Notes: a model not told the origin generated them from the sequence alone. Counted from the stretch's first letter, positions 48,181 through 57,720 are shown. The stretch: 64,000 nucleotides of DNA from Salipiger thiooxidans (GCF_900102075.1 NZ_FNAV01000006.1:238871-302870); one strand, 5' to 3'. Program-made: numbers and translations.

Positions 48181-50592
48181 TCAGCTGCCGGAGGCGGGCA
48201 GCAGGCGGATGACCTGCGCCGTCGCCTCCTCGACCGCGGCGTCACTATAGAGGAAGGGCACATACTCGCCCTTGGCCCAGTGCGGCGCGAGATCGTCGTA
48301 ATGCGGCGAGCGACGGTCGCCCGATTGCCCGGGCGCATTGATGAAGACGCTCTCGTCCCAGTTGCCAACGTCCATGACGATGCGCACCGAGGCCCCCATG
48401 GTCACGCGGAAGTCGGAGGTGCGGTAGGCGGCGTGCATCACCGTCGAGGCGCTGCCGCCCTTGGCGAGCGGCCCGACGTCGTGGCTCTTGCGCCACGCCT
48501 CGCCCGCCACGGGGCCGAGCGGATGCTCGAAGAAACCGTGGTGCAGATCGCCCCAGCGCCATTCGGAGGCGTCTTCGCCGAGTGTCGCGGCCAGCGCGGC
48601 ATGGGCGGAGGCCAGCGTCTCGAGAAGCAGTGCGTCGCGGGCCGCAGCGGGCGCCTGGCCAAAGGCCACGCCCGGGGTTTCCAGCGCCTTCAGGATACCC
48701 TCGACGTCGCCGGGCTCCATCAGCGGGCGCAGCCTGGGGTCGGGCACGAAGAGCGCGAAGAGCGCCGGCTTCAGGTGCCGCGCGTACCAGTATTCGCAGA
48801 GCGCCGCGCCGGCAGAGCCCGCGGCCGCCATGCCGTCCCAGCCCGCGATCATCGCCAGCGCCTCCCCGGTGGCGCCTTCGGCCGAGAGCGGCGCCAGAAG
48901 CGCCCTCAGGCGCAGCCCGGGCTCGGTCATGACGTCGGTCTGCAACGCGATGGACTGTGCGATGCCGTGGCTGCCGGGCGCTTCCGAGCCCAGCACGTCC
49001 GCGATGCGGCGGGCGCGGCTGGCCTCGAGCCACTCAAAGCCCACGCGGTTGGCCTCGTGATCCCAATCCTCGGGCAGGTTGGCCTCGTTTGCGGAATAGA
49101 CGTAGCCGCAGGTCGGGTTCACCGTCAGTGGCATGGTGTCGAGCGGCACAAACCCGTCCCACTCGAACCGCCCGTCACCCGGCACCGGCAGCAGCCCGTC
49201 CCAGTTGTGACGCACCGGGATCATGCCATAGGGCATCCACGCGATGGTGCCTGAGGTGTCGGCGTAGAGGTGGTTCAGGGACGGCGTGCCGAATCGAGCG
49301 ATCGCAGCGCGGAACCCGTCGAGGGTCGTTGCCCGCATCGACGAGAGCCCGGCGAGATAGGCCGCGGAGCCCGGCTCGAACCAGACCGAGCGCAGGGCGA
49401 AGACGAGGTTGCGCTCAGGATCCTGCCAGAGCACCGGCCCGTGCCTGGTGAAGCGCAGCACCCGCGTCTCTGACGCGCCGTCGCGCAGCGGGAAGCTTTC
49501 CTCGACCAGCTCCATGTCGGTCCATTCGCCGTCACAGAGGTAGCGGTCGGGATTCGCCGGGTCGGTCTCGTAGAGGTAGATGTCCTCCTGGTCTGCGCTG
49601 AAGATGGTCTGGCTGAAGGCGATGATGCCGTTGTGCCCGAGCGAGATTCCCGGCGCCGAGGGCTCCCCTGCCCCGATCACGTCGAACTCGGGCGTCTTCA
49701 GGTGCACCGCGTAGCGCAGCGACGGCAGGCCGTGGGTGCGGTGCGGGTCGGTCGCCATGATCGCGCGGCCGGTCGCGCTGTGGCTGCCGGCGATGGCCCA
49801 ATGGTTGGAGCCGGTCCAGTCGGCGTCCGCGATGACCTCTGCGAGCGGCGTCACCTTGCGCCACTTGCCCGCCTCCGCAACAGTCGCGGCAAGGCGCTCG
49901 GGCGAGAAGGTGACCGGTGCCGTGGCGAGCCGGAAAACGTCGAGGATGCGCGGGGTGAAAACCGCAGGGTCGACCTCGCCCGCGTTGCCGGGGCGCACCA
50001 GCGGCTCGAGGTTCTTGCGCAGCAGGTCAGATTCGGCGGAGATCCCGGTCATCAGGCAGGCGCGCATGATCTCGGAAAGCGCGTTGCGCGTCAGCGCATG
50101 GCTGCGGATGCGCAACACGTCCTCGGCCTGCCAGCGCGCGGGCGTGGTTCCCATCTGCGCGAATTCCTCGGGCAGGCGCGCAGGCTCCGCTTCGGTGAGC
50201 GCGATGAAAGCGTTGATCCCCGCCACGAAGCTCTCGCATATGTCGCGGGTGTCGGGGGCGTAGGCGACCCATTCCGCCGCCATGTCACCCCGGAACAGGA
50301 AGGCCCGCGCCGCCGCGTCCTGTTCAAGGTAACCGGGACCGAAATCGCCCGAGAGCAGCCCCAGCCCGCGCTTGCGCCAGAGGTCGATCTGCCAGAGCCG
50401 GTCCCTCGCGGCGTTGAAGCCCTGCACGAAGAAGCCGTCCGCAGCCGAGCCCGCGCGCAGATGCGGCACGCCCCAGCGATCGACGCGAATCTCGGCCTCG
50501 GACGCAAGTCCGGCGACGCGGATGGTCTCGGCCGAGGGCGCCCCGGCACGGGTCTCGTCGGGGGTCGCGGCGGGTCTGGCCAGATTGCTCAT
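48181..50592 (-). CDS. Penicillin acylase family protein (S45, Ntn hydrolase)
   Basis: 803 residues. Starts as other S45 proteins do after the signal (IRVDRWGVPHLRAGSAADGFFVQG), and the nucleophile is Ser262 (DWTGSNHWAIAG), which would become the beta-subunit N-terminus after self-cleavage (alpha ~261, beta ~542 residues). Downstream contacts HRTHGLPSLRYAVHL and the Asn in VYSANEANLP are conserved. Members hydrolyse acyl amides: penicillins, acyl-homoserine lactones, aculeacin. Unusually, no signal peptide is visible (MSNLARPAATPDETRAG), so it is predicted cytoplasmic. Divergent from the importer operon; likely deacylates the imported compound. Confidence 0.9.
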   Translation of the reverse strand: MSNLARPAATPDETRAGAPSAETIRVAGLASEAEIRVDRWGVPHLRAGSAADGFFVQGFNAARDRLWQIDLWRKRGLGLLSGDFGPGYLEQDAAARAFLFRGDMAAEWVAYAPDTRDICESFVAGINAFIALTEAEPARLPEEFAQMGTTPARWQAEDVLRIRSHALTRNALSEIMRACLMTGISAESDLLRKNLEPLVRPGNAGEVDPAVFTPRILDVFRLATAPVTFSPERLAATVAEAGKWRKVTPLAEVIADADWTGSNHWAIAGSHSATGRAIMATDPHRTHGLPSLRYAVHLKTPEFDVIGAGEPSAPGISLGHNGIIAFSQTIFSADQEDIYLYETDPANPDRYLCDGEWTDMELVEESFPLRDGASETRVLRFTRHGPVLWQDPERNLVFALRSVWFEPGSAAYLAGLSSMRATTLDGFRAAIARFGTPSLNHLYADTSGTIAWMPYGMIPVRHNWDGLLPVPGDGRFEWDGFVPLDTMPLTVNPTCGYVYSANEANLPEDWDHEANRVGFEWLEASRARRIADVLGSEAPGSHGIAQSIALQTDVMTEPGLRLRALLAPLSAEGATGEALAMIAGWDGMAAAGSAGAALCEYWYARHLKPALFALFVPDPRLRPLMEPGDVEGILKALETPGVAFGQAPAAARDALLLETLASAHAALAATLGEDASEWRWGDLHHGFFEHPLGPVAGEAWRKSHDVGPLAKGGSASTVMHAAYRTSDFRVTMGASVRIVMDVGNWDESVFINAPGQSGDRRSPHYDDLAPHWAKGEYVPFLYSDAAVEEATAQVIRLLPASGS

Positions 50593-50635
50593 GCGGGCTC
50601 CTGATGCTGATTCTCATGCAGATTGCGTCACTGTC

Positions 50636-50652
50636 GTATTGTTTTGCAATAC
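50636..50652. promoter_or_regulatory. Palindromic operator candidate in the divergent acylase/importer region
   Basis: GTATTG-TTTTG-CAATAC, a perfect 17-bp palindrome, centred in the 264-bp AT-rich region between the acylase and the substrate-binding protein gene. A related half, TTGCGATAC, occurs near 50778. Position and symmetry fit the IclR regulator encoded at 47197. Confidence 0.55.
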
Positions 50653-50856
50653 ACATATGGCGATTTTCTGAAGACGCCCGAAAGGACGCCGCATCACGAT
50701 TATCTTTTTAACAAAAGGGTTTTTCGCCGGAGAAATATCTTGACCCACGAAATCCCTGCCGCAAACATGAATTGCATTGCGATACGGGCAAATCAAAAAT
50801 CGCCCGAGGCAGCCAGACTGACACAGACCTCGGAAGCAACCACAGGGATCATCGAC

Positions 50857-52017
50857 ATGACCAGACTGCACCGCCGTCAGGCCCTCAGACTCATTGCCGG
50901 CGCCACCGGCGCGACGCTCGCCACCCCCGCAATCATCCGCGCGCAGACCCCCTCGGAGCTGAAGATCGGAGGCATGCTGCCGCTCTCCGGGCCGGCCGCC
51001 ATCGAAGGGCACCAGGTGCTCAAGGGGCTCGAATTCGCCGTCAAGGAAGCCAACGCCGCCGGCGGCGCACTCGACCGCGAGATCGTGCTCATGGTCGAGG
51101 ATGACGAGGCCAACACCACCCGCGGCGTGATCGCGGTGCGCAAGCTGATCGAGACCGACAAGGTGCCGTTCATCGTCGGCACCTACGCCTCGGCCGTGGT
51201 CATCGCCACGATGCAGATCACCAAGGAATACGGCGTGCCCCTGCTCTCGGGCGGCTCGACCTCGGTCGCGGCCACCGACGCCAACGAGCCCGGCAACCCG
51301 TGGTTCTTCCGCTCCTGGCCGTCGAGCGTCGACCAGGGCCTCGATACCGCCAACGCGATCACCGGCAGGTTCGGCGCCAAGACCGTCGCGATCATCCACG
51401 ACTCGGGCTCCTACGGCTACTCGCTCGGCGACCAGGTCGAGCAGGTGGTCAAGGACAACGGCGGCGAGATCCTGTCTCGCGACACCTACAACGCCGGTGA
51501 GCAGGACTTCACCACGCTGCTGACCCGCATCCGCTCCGAGAAGCCCGACGCGGTCTATATCGGCGGCTGGGCCGGCGACGGCGCGATGATCGTGCGGCAG
51601 GCGACCGAGGTCGGGCTGCGCACCCAGTTCGTGGGCTCGGGCTCGATGGTCAGCGACGACTTCATCGAACTGGCCGGCCCGGCGTCCGAGGGCTTTGCGG
51701 TGGCAACGCTCTACGAGCCCTCGACCCCCAACGTCTACGGCGCCGAGTTCGGCAAGCGCTTCGAGGCCGAGGTCGGCCAAGCGGCGGGCACGCTGAACTC
51801 GCTGGGCTTCGATTCGACCTCCATCGGCATCGAGGCGGTCCGCCGCACCGGCGGCACCGACAGCAAGGCAGTGCGCGACATGATCGCCACGGGCTTGGCC
51901 GATTTCCCCATCGTCCAGGGCCCCGAGGGCGCGACCGCGGCCTTTGACGCCAAGGGCAGCGTGGACTTCCCGAACTTCATCGCCGTGATCAAGGACGGCG
52001 TACGCACCCTGGCCTGA
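50857..52017 (+). CDS. ABC transporter substrate-binding protein, branched-chain amino acid (HAAT) type
   Basis: 386 residues. Twin-arginine-like signal RRQALRLIAGATGATLA, cleaved near residue 28 (IIRAQ), so it may fold before Tat export. The type I periplasmic-binding fold (Peripla_BP_6) begins ELKIGGMLPLSGPAA. HAAT-family binding proteins carry amino acids, amides, urea or aromatic acids; given the enzymes downstream, a catabolic substrate other than Leu/Ile/Val is likely. First gene of an eleven-gene operon; I placed the start at ATG 50857 as the 5' frame beyond it reads AT-rich promoter DNA. Confidence 0.9.
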   Translation: MTRLHRRQALRLIAGATGATLATPAIIRAQTPSELKIGGMLPLSGPAAIEGHQVLKGLEFAVKEANAAGGALDREIVLMVEDDEANTTRGVIAVRKLIETDKVPFIVGTYASAVVIATMQITKEYGVPLLSGGSTSVAATDANEPGNPWFFRSWPSSVDQGLDTANAITGRFGAKTVAIIHDSGSYGYSLGDQVEQVVKDNGGEILSRDTYNAGEQDFTTLLTRIRSEKPDAVYIGGWAGDGAMIVRQATEVGLRTQFVGSGSMVSDDFIELAGPASEGFAVATLYEPSTPNVYGAEFGKRFEAEVGQAAGTLNSLGFDSTSIGIEAVRRTGGTDSKAVRDMIATGLADFPIVQGPEGATAAFDAKGSVDFPNFIAVIKDGVRTLA

Positions 52018-52037
52018 TCCGGACTGGATGATCTGAA

Positions 52038-52910
52038 ATGGACTTGTTCCTTCAATACCTCGCCAACGGCATCGTCGTGGGAAGCTCCTACGTGCTGGTC
52101 GCCGTGGGACTGACGCTGATCTTCGGGATCCTCGGCATCGTCAACTTCGCCCACGGGGAATTCTACATGCTGGGCGGTTTCGCGGGCATCGGGCTGGCCA
52201 CGGTGCTCGGCCTGCCGCTGATCGTCTCGCTGCTCGGTGTCGTGGCGTTCGCCGCGCTGCTCGGCTTCCTCGCCGAGCAGATCCTGAACCGGCAAGTGAA
52301 GGACAAGGACCCGACCAATTCGATCGTCTCCTCCTTCGGCCTCGCCGTGGTGCTGCAGAACGCCGCGCTGCTGGTGATCGGCCCGCAGCCGATGCTGCTG
52401 CGCACGGACCTGTCGATGGTTCCGGTGGAAATCGGACCCGTCTACCTCCCCCTCCAGCGCGCGCTGATCCCCGTGGCGATGATCGTGCTGGTGGGGGCTC
52501 TTCATCTCCTGCTGCGTTACACTTGGGTGGGCATGAGCCTGCGCGCCATGGCGCAGCAGCCCACCGTGGCCCGCATGTGCGGCATCCGGGTGTCGCGGGT
52601 GGCCATCGTCACCTTCATGACCGGTGCCGTCTTCGCGGGCGTCGCGGGCTTCCTGATGTCCTCGGTCTTCATGGTGCACCCGCTGATCGGCAACATGATC
52701 GTGCTCAAGGCCTTCACTGTGGTCATCCTCGGCGGCATGGGCAGCGTGACCGGCGCCGCCGCCGCAGGGCTGATGCTGGGCATCGTCGAGTCGATGACCT
52801 CGGCCTATCTCGGCAACGGGCTGCGCGACATCGTGGGCTTCCTGATGGTGGTCATCGTGCTGCTGGCCTGGCCGCAGGGGATCTTCGGCCGGAAACTGGA
52901 GCGCTCATGA
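52038..52910 (+). CDS. ABC transporter permease, LivH type
   Basis: 290 residues, about eight membrane helices. LivH features: GLTLIFGILGIVNFAHGEFYMLG near residue 20 and AVILGGMGSVTGAA-like VVILGGMGSVTGAAAAGL near 235. Together with the LivM-type permease it forms the membrane channel of the importer. It follows the binding protein by 20 nt and overlaps the next gene by 4 bp. Confidence 0.94.
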   Translation: MDLFLQYLANGIVVGSSYVLVAVGLTLIFGILGIVNFAHGEFYMLGGFAGIGLATVLGLPLIVSLLGVVAFAALLGFLAEQILNRQVKDKDPTNSIVSSFGLAVVLQNAALLVIGPQPMLLRTDLSMVPVEIGPVYLPLQRALIPVAMIVLVGALHLLLRYTWVGMSLRAMAQQPTVARMCGIRVSRVAIVTFMTGAVFAGVAGFLMSSVFMVHPLIGNMIVLKAFTVVILGGMGSVTGAAAAGLMLGIVESMTSAYLGNGLRDIVGFLMVVIVLLAWPQGIFGRKLERS

Positions 52911-53848
52911 AACATCTCGCACTCTTCGCCGCTGCCATAGCCCTGCTGGCGCTGGCGCCTGTGGTGCTGGGCGGGCACGGGCTCAGCGTCATGACGCTGA
53001 CCCTCACCAACCTCGTGCTGGCGGTAGGCCTGAACCTCGTCGCGGGCTATTGCGGTCAGTTCTCCTTTGCGCAGGCGGCGTTCTTCGGCATCGGCGCCTA
53101 TACCACCGCGATCATGTCGCGCGATCTGGGCACCGGGGTCTGGATCAACCTGCCCGCCGGAATCATCATCGCCGGGCTCTTCGGGCTGGTGCTCGGGGTG
53201 CCGGCGCTGCGGGTGAAGGGGCACTTCCTCGCCATCGTCACCATCGCCTTCCAGACCGTGGTCTACCTGACGCTGGTGCAATGGACCGACTTCACCGGAG
53301 GCCAGAACGGCATCCTCGTTCCCGGCGTGGGCGAGACCAGCATCCTCGGCATCATCCGCTTCAACGTGCAGTCGCTGGACTCCTACTACTGGCTGACGCT
53401 GGCGCTGGCCGCGGTGGCCATCGTCGTCGCCTGGCGGCTGGTGCATTCCCGGCTCGGGCGCGAGTGGATTGCCGTGCGCGATGACGAGACGCTGGCGCAG
53501 GCGGTGGGCGTGAACACCACGACCACCAAGCTCTCGGCCTTCGTGGCGTCCGCTGCCTTTGCCGGTGCCGCCGGTGCGCTCAACGCCTACACGATGCGGA
53601 CCGCCGCCCCCGACGACTTCACCATCTTCATCTCGTCGATCATCCTCGCGATCATGATCCTCGGCGGCAAGGGCACCTTCCTCGGCCCCATCGTCGGCGC
53701 CTTCATCCTGACCATCATCCCCGAAAGCCTGGGCGAGTTCTCGCGCTACAAGATGCTGTTCTTCGGCGTGCTGCTGATCCTCACCATCACCTTCCTGCCG
53801 GGCGGCATCATGCAGCTCGTGCGCAACGCGAGGACCCGGCGGGCATGA
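52907..53848 (+). CDS. ABC transporter permease, LivM type
   Basis: 313 residues, about nine membrane helices. LivM hallmarks: LTLTNLVLAVGLNLVAGYCG, SFAQAAFFGIGAY and the cytoplasmic coupling segment SRLGREWIAVRDDETLAQAVG. Starts in an ATGA overlap with the LivH gene and ends in one with the LivG gene, so subunits are made in balance. Confidence 0.94.
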   Translation: MKHLALFAAAIALLALAPVVLGGHGLSVMTLTLTNLVLAVGLNLVAGYCGQFSFAQAAFFGIGAYTTAIMSRDLGTGVWINLPAGIIIAGLFGLVLGVPALRVKGHFLAIVTIAFQTVVYLTLVQWTDFTGGQNGILVPGVGETSILGIIRFNVQSLDSYYWLTLALAAVAIVVAWRLVHSRLGREWIAVRDDETLAQAVGVNTTTTKLSAFVASAAFAGAAGALNAYTMRTAAPDDFTIFISSIILAIMILGGKGTFLGPIVGAFILTIIPESLGEFSRYKMLFFGVLLILTITFLPGGIMQLVRNARTRRA

Positions 53849-54654
53849 CCGAGACGGAGACCAACATGACAAGGCCGGTGCTCGAGGCGCGCGGGATCGT
53901 GCGCCGCTTCGGCGGCATCACCGCCGTCGACGGTGTCGACGTGACCGTGGGCCAGGGCGAGATCGTGGGGCTGATCGGCCCCAACGGCTCGGGCAAGTCG
54001 ACGATGGTGAACCTGCTGACCGGCGAGCTTGCCCCCGACAAGGGCACCATCCGCTTTGCCGGCAAGGACATCACCGGCGTCGCCCCCTACCGGCGCGCGC
54101 GCCTTGGCATCGCGCGCAGCTTCCAGATGCTGCGGATGTTCACCTCGATGAGCGTCGAGGACAACATGCTGACCGCGACGCATATCCACATGAAGCGCGG
54201 GCTGCTGTCCTCGCTCTTGAACCTGCCCTCGGCGCGCGCCGAAGAGGACGAGGTCCGCGCGAGGGCCCGCGACCTGCTGGCGATGTTCGAACTCGAGCAA
54301 TTCGCCGGGCGCCCGGTCACGGCGCTGTCCATCGGGCAGCAGCGCATGGTCGAGCTGGCGCGCGGGGTGCTGAGCGGGCCCAAGCTCTTCCTGCTCGACG
54401 AGCCCGCCGCCGGGCTCGCGCCGCCCAACGTCGACCGGCTCATCGCGCTGATCAAGCGGATGCGCGACGAGTTCGGCATCTCTATCCTGCTCATCGAGCA
54501 CGACATGCGCGTCGTGCGCGAGCTCTGCGACCGGGTCGTGGTGCTCGACTCGGGGGAGCTGATCGCCGAGGGCCACCCCGAGACCGTGGTCAACGACCCG
54601 GCGGTGATCGAGGCCTATATCGGGAAAGGATGGTCGCGCCGTGCTCAAGCTTGA
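53845..54654 (+). CDS. ABC transporter ATP-binding protein, LivG type
   Basis: 269 residues. Walker A GPNGSGKST, signature LSIGQQRMVELARG (a Q-for-G variant common in LivG), Walker B LFLLDEPAAGLAP and the H-loop LLIEHDM. The C-terminal BCA_ABC_TP_C tail is present (HPETVVNDPAVIEAYIG). Pairs with the LivF-type ATPase that follows with a 14-bp overlap. A second in-frame ATG eight codons in is also possible. Confidence 0.94.
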   Translation: MTETETNMTRPVLEARGIVRRFGGITAVDGVDVTVGQGEIVGLIGPNGSGKSTMVNLLTGELAPDKGTIRFAGKDITGVAPYRRARLGIARSFQMLRMFTSMSVEDNMLTATHIHMKRGLLSSLLNLPSARAEEDEVRARARDLLAMFELEQFAGRPVTALSIGQQRMVELARGVLSGPKLFLLDEPAAGLAPPNVDRLIALIKRMRDEFGISILLIEHDMRVVRELCDRVVVLDSGELIAEGHPETVVNDPAVIEAYIGKGWSRRAQA

Positions 54655-55360
54655 CAACATCGAGGCCGGCTACGGCAACACCCGCATCCTGCACGGCGTC
54701 TCGCTCGAGATCCCCAAGCGCGGGCTCGTGGCGCTGCTGGGCGGCAACGGCACCGGCAAGTCCACGACGCTCAAGGCGATCATGGGGCTGGTCGGCCTGC
54801 AATCGGGCACCGTCACCGTCGACGGGCGCGACATGGCGGGCATCGCCCCCGAGGCGCGCGCGGGTCTCGGCCTGTCGCTGGTGCCGCAGGGCAAGGAGGC
54901 CTTCGGCGCCATGAGCGTCGAGGACAACCTGCGCATGGGCGCCTATCACCGCCGCAAGGACCGCGCCGGGATCGCCATCGATCTCGAGGCGGTCTACACT
55001 CGCTTCCCCCGCCTCAAGGAGCGCCGCCGCGTGGCCGCGGGGATGCTCTCGGGCGGCGAGCGGCAGATGCTCTCGATCGGGCGCTCGCTGATGTCGCGGC
55101 CCTCGGTGCTGCTGCTCGACGAGCCCTCGGCGGCGCTGGCGCCCAAGATCGTGGAAGAGATCGCCGAGGCCATCCTCGGCCTGCGCGAGCTCGGGCTGAC
55201 CTTGCTGTTGGTCGAGCAGAACGTCGGCATGGCGCTCGACATCGCCGACCGGCTCTACGTCATCCGCGGCGGACGCATCGCCCATGAGACCGCGGTCGGC
55301 GACGGCATCGCCATGTCGGAACTGCAGGAATTCTATCTAGGAGGCCATCAGGATGCCTGA
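54641..55360 (+). CDS. ABC transporter ATP-binding protein, LivF type
   Basis: 239 residues, GTG start inside the LivG gene. Walker A GGNGTGKST, signature LSGGERQMLSIGRSL, Walker B VLLLDEPSAALAPK and H-loop position LLVEQNV (Gln replaces His, as is usual for LivF). Completes the five-component HAAT importer. Overlaps the first dehydrogenase gene by 8 bp, tying transport and catabolism together. Confidence 0.94.
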   Translation: MLKLDNIEAGYGNTRILHGVSLEIPKRGLVALLGGNGTGKSTTLKAIMGLVGLQSGTVTVDGRDMAGIAPEARAGLGLSLVPQGKEAFGAMSVEDNLRMGAYHRRKDRAGIAIDLEAVYTRFPRLKERRRVAAGMLSGGERQMLSIGRSLMSRPSVLLLDEPSAALAPKIVEEIAEAILGLRELGLTLLLVEQNVGMALDIADRLYVIRGGRIAHETAVGDGIAMSELQEFYLGGHQDA

Positions 55361-56114
55361 CCGTTTCACCGGCAAGACCGCCGTCATCACCGGCGCGGGC
55401 GGCGCGCTCGGCCGCGCCGTCGCCGCGGGCATCGCCCGCGAGGGCGGCCAGCTCGTGCTCTTCGACCTGAGCGAGGACGCGCTGGCCGAGACCGCCGCGC
55501 TCTGCCCCGGCGCCGTGGTCGTGCCCGGCGACATCACGCAGGCCGCCGACGTGCAGCGCGCCGCGCAGGTGGCACAGGACAGCTTCGGCGGCGTCGATCT
55601 GGTGGTGGCCGCGGCGGGGATCATCGGCCCCTCCTGCTCGGCCATCGACGTCGAGGAAGCGGATTGGGACCGGCTCTTCGCGATCAACGTCAAGGGCTGC
55701 TGGCTCACCGCCAAGTCCTTCATCCCGCAGATGCGGGCCAAGGGCGCGGGCTCGATGGTGCTGTTCTCGTCCACGGCCGGGATGATCGGCTCGCCCTTCC
55801 TGCCCGCCTATTCCGCCTCGAAGGGCGCGGTGGTGCAGCTCATGCGCAGCCTCGCCATCGCCCACGCCCCCGAGGCCATCCGGGTGAACTGCGTCTGCCC
55901 CGGCACCATCGAGTCGCCCATGCACCGCTCGAACGTGGACCGCTTCGAGGGCGAGGCCCGCGAGGCACTGATGAAGCGCCTGCTGGCCGTCCACCCGATG
56001 GGCCGCTTCGGCACGCCGAACGAGGTCGCCGAGGCCACGCTCTACCTGCTGAGCGACGCCGCCAGCTTCACCACCGGCGTAGCGCTGCCGGTCGACGGAG
56101 GACGTCTCGCATGA
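55353..56114 (+). CDS. SDR family NAD(P)-dependent oxidoreductase (first of two)
   Basis: 253 residues, classical SDR. Cofactor motif TGAGGALG (residues ~13-20), a Ser in FSSTAGMIG and the catalytic YSASK; Asp38 after beta-2 (LFDLSE) suggests NAD+ preference. Probably oxidises an alcohol to a ketone or aldehyde. Its start overlaps the LivF gene, and it overlaps the second SDR by 4 bp. Substrate unknown. Confidence 0.9.
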   Translation: MPDRFTGKTAVITGAGGALGRAVAAGIAREGGQLVLFDLSEDALAETAALCPGAVVVPGDITQAADVQRAAQVAQDSFGGVDLVVAAAGIIGPSCSAIDVEEADWDRLFAINVKGCWLTAKSFIPQMRAKGAGSMVLFSSTAGMIGSPFLPAYSASKGAVVQLMRSLAIAHAPEAIRVNCVCPGTIESPMHRSNVDRFEGEAREALMKRLLAVHPMGRFGTPNEVAEATLYLLSDAASFTTGVALPVDGGRLA

Positions 56115-56866
56115 CCCGTTTCGAAGGCAAGTTCGCCGTGGTCACCGGCGCCGCGGGCGGCATCGGCGCCGCCACTGCCGCGCGGCTGGTTGCGGAAGGC
56201 GCCAGGGTGCTGCTCGTGGACCTGCAGGACAAGGTCGCCGAGACCGCCGCAGCGCTCGGGCAACCCTCGCTGGCGCTCGACATCTCGGACGCGGACGCCG
56301 GCCAGCGTATCCTTGCCGCCGCGCTCGAGCACACGCAGACCATCGACGTGCTGGTGAACAACGCCGGCATGGGCGGCTCGGGTCCGCTGGAGAAGTCCAG
56401 CGACGAGCTGATGGCGCGGATCATCGACGTCAACCTCACCGCCACCATGCGCATCACCCGCGACCTGCTGCCCCACCTGACCCAGCCGGGCGGCAGCATC
56501 GTCAACCTCGCCTCGACCTTCGGCATCCTCGGCGCGTCTGGCACCACAGCCTATGCCGTGGCCAAGGCGGGCATCGGCCAGCTCACCCGGCAGCTCGCGG
56601 GCGATTTCGCCCCGCGCGGCCTGCGGGTCAACGCCATCGCCCCCGGCGTGGTGCAGACCGACATGACCGCCAACTACTTCAAGGACCCGCGCTACCGCGC
56701 GCTCCACATGGACACGACGCCGCTCGGACGCCCCGGCCAGCCCGAGGAACAGGCGGCGGCCATCGCCTTCCTCGCCTCGGACGACGCCAGCTTCGTCACC
56801 GGCGTCGTGCTGCCGGTGGACGGCGGCTATCTCGCCGCCCGCTACCTGCCGCCCGACGCCGTCTGA
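56111..56866 (+). CDS. SDR family NAD(P)-dependent oxidoreductase (second of two)
   Basis: 251 residues. TGAAGGIG cofactor motif, LVNNAGMGG, Ser in VNLASTFGI and catalytic YAVAK; Asp37 (LLVDLQ) again suggests NAD+. It is clearly diverged from the SDR just upstream, so the two probably catalyse different steps rather than being a fresh duplication. Followed by a 23-bp gap with AAAGGAC before the deacetylase-like gene. Confidence 0.9.
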   Translation: MTRFEGKFAVVTGAAGGIGAATAARLVAEGARVLLVDLQDKVAETAAALGQPSLALDISDADAGQRILAAALEHTQTIDVLVNNAGMGGSGPLEKSSDELMARIIDVNLTATMRITRDLLPHLTQPGGSIVNLASTFGILGASGTTAYAVAKAGIGQLTRQLAGDFAPRGLRVNAIAPGVVQTDMTANYFKDPRYRALHMDTTPLGRPGQPEEQAAAIAFLASDDASFVTGVVLPVDGGYLAARYLPPDAV

Positions 56867-56889
56867 CCGATCACGAAAGGACACACCCC

Positions 56890-57717
56890 ATGAAGTTCGA
56901 CACCTCCGTCAAATGGCCCCACGGCGCCCGCGTCGCCGTCATGCTGACCTTCGACTTCGACGCCGAGACCCTCTGGACCTCGCGCAACCCCGACAACGTC
57001 CGCCGCCCCGGCATCCTGAGCCAGGGCCGCTACGGCGCGGTCATGGGGGTGCCGAAGATCCTCGAAACCCTTCACGACGCGCAGGTGCCTGCCACCTTCT
57101 TCACCCCCGGCTGGACCGTCGAGAACCACACCGACAAGGTCGAGATGATCCTCAAGGAGGGGCACGAGCTCGCCCACCACAGCTATTCGCACCGCTGGTC
57201 CTCGGATGACGACGCGGCCGAGGTCGAGGAGATGGACAAGGGGCTCGAGGCGCTGAAGCGCGAGGTGGGCATCGTGCCCAAGGGGTACCGCTCGCCCGCG
57301 GGCGAGGTGAGCCCCCTGCTCTTCACCCTGCTGAAGGACCGCGGCTTCCTCTACAACTCGTCGCTCATGGACGGCATCAACCCCTACCGCCACAAGATGG
57401 ATGACGGCGGCGACGGTGTGATCGAGCTGCCGTGGCACTGGTCGCTCGATGACGCGCCACACGCGCTGTTCTCGTTGCAGACGCCGCGCTCTATCCAGTC
57501 CACCGAAGCCGTGGGCAGCCTCTGGAAGGAAGAGTTTCGCGAGATCTACCGCTGGGGCGGGCTCTACAACCTCGTGATGCACCCGCAGATCAGCGGACGG
57601 CCCAGCCGCATCGCCCTGCTGCGCGAGATGATCGCCTTCATGCGCAGCTTCCCCGATGTCTGGTTCGCCACCGGCGCCGAAGTGGCGCAGGCGTGGTCCG
57701 ACGAGTACGAGAGCTGA
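56890..57717 (+). CDS. Polysaccharide deacetylase family protein (PuuE/PgdA-like)
   Basis: 275 residues. NodB-homology fold: metal Asp in LTFDFDAET, metal histidines in LAHHSYSHRW (H-x3-H), and RSPAGEVSPLL. The closest subfamily pattern is the PuuE/HpPgdA-type cyclase-like hydrolases, whose members include allantoinase-like and cyclic-imide-opening enzymes rather than chitin deacetylases. No signal peptide, so it acts in the cytoplasm. In this operon an amide- or imide-hydrolysing role fits better than wall modification, but that is inference. Confidence 0.82.
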   Translation: MKFDTSVKWPHGARVAVMLTFDFDAETLWTSRNPDNVRRPGILSQGRYGAVMGVPKILETLHDAQVPATFFTPGWTVENHTDKVEMILKEGHELAHHSYSHRWSSDDDAAEVEEMDKGLEALKREVGIVPKGYRSPAGEVSPLLFTLLKDRGFLYNSSLMDGINPYRHKMDDGGDGVIELPWHWSLDDAPHALFSLQTPRSIQSTEAVGSLWKEEFREIYRWGGLYNLVMHPQISGRPSRIALLREMIAFMRSFPDVWFATGAEVAQAWSDEYES

Positions 57718-57720
57718 GCC

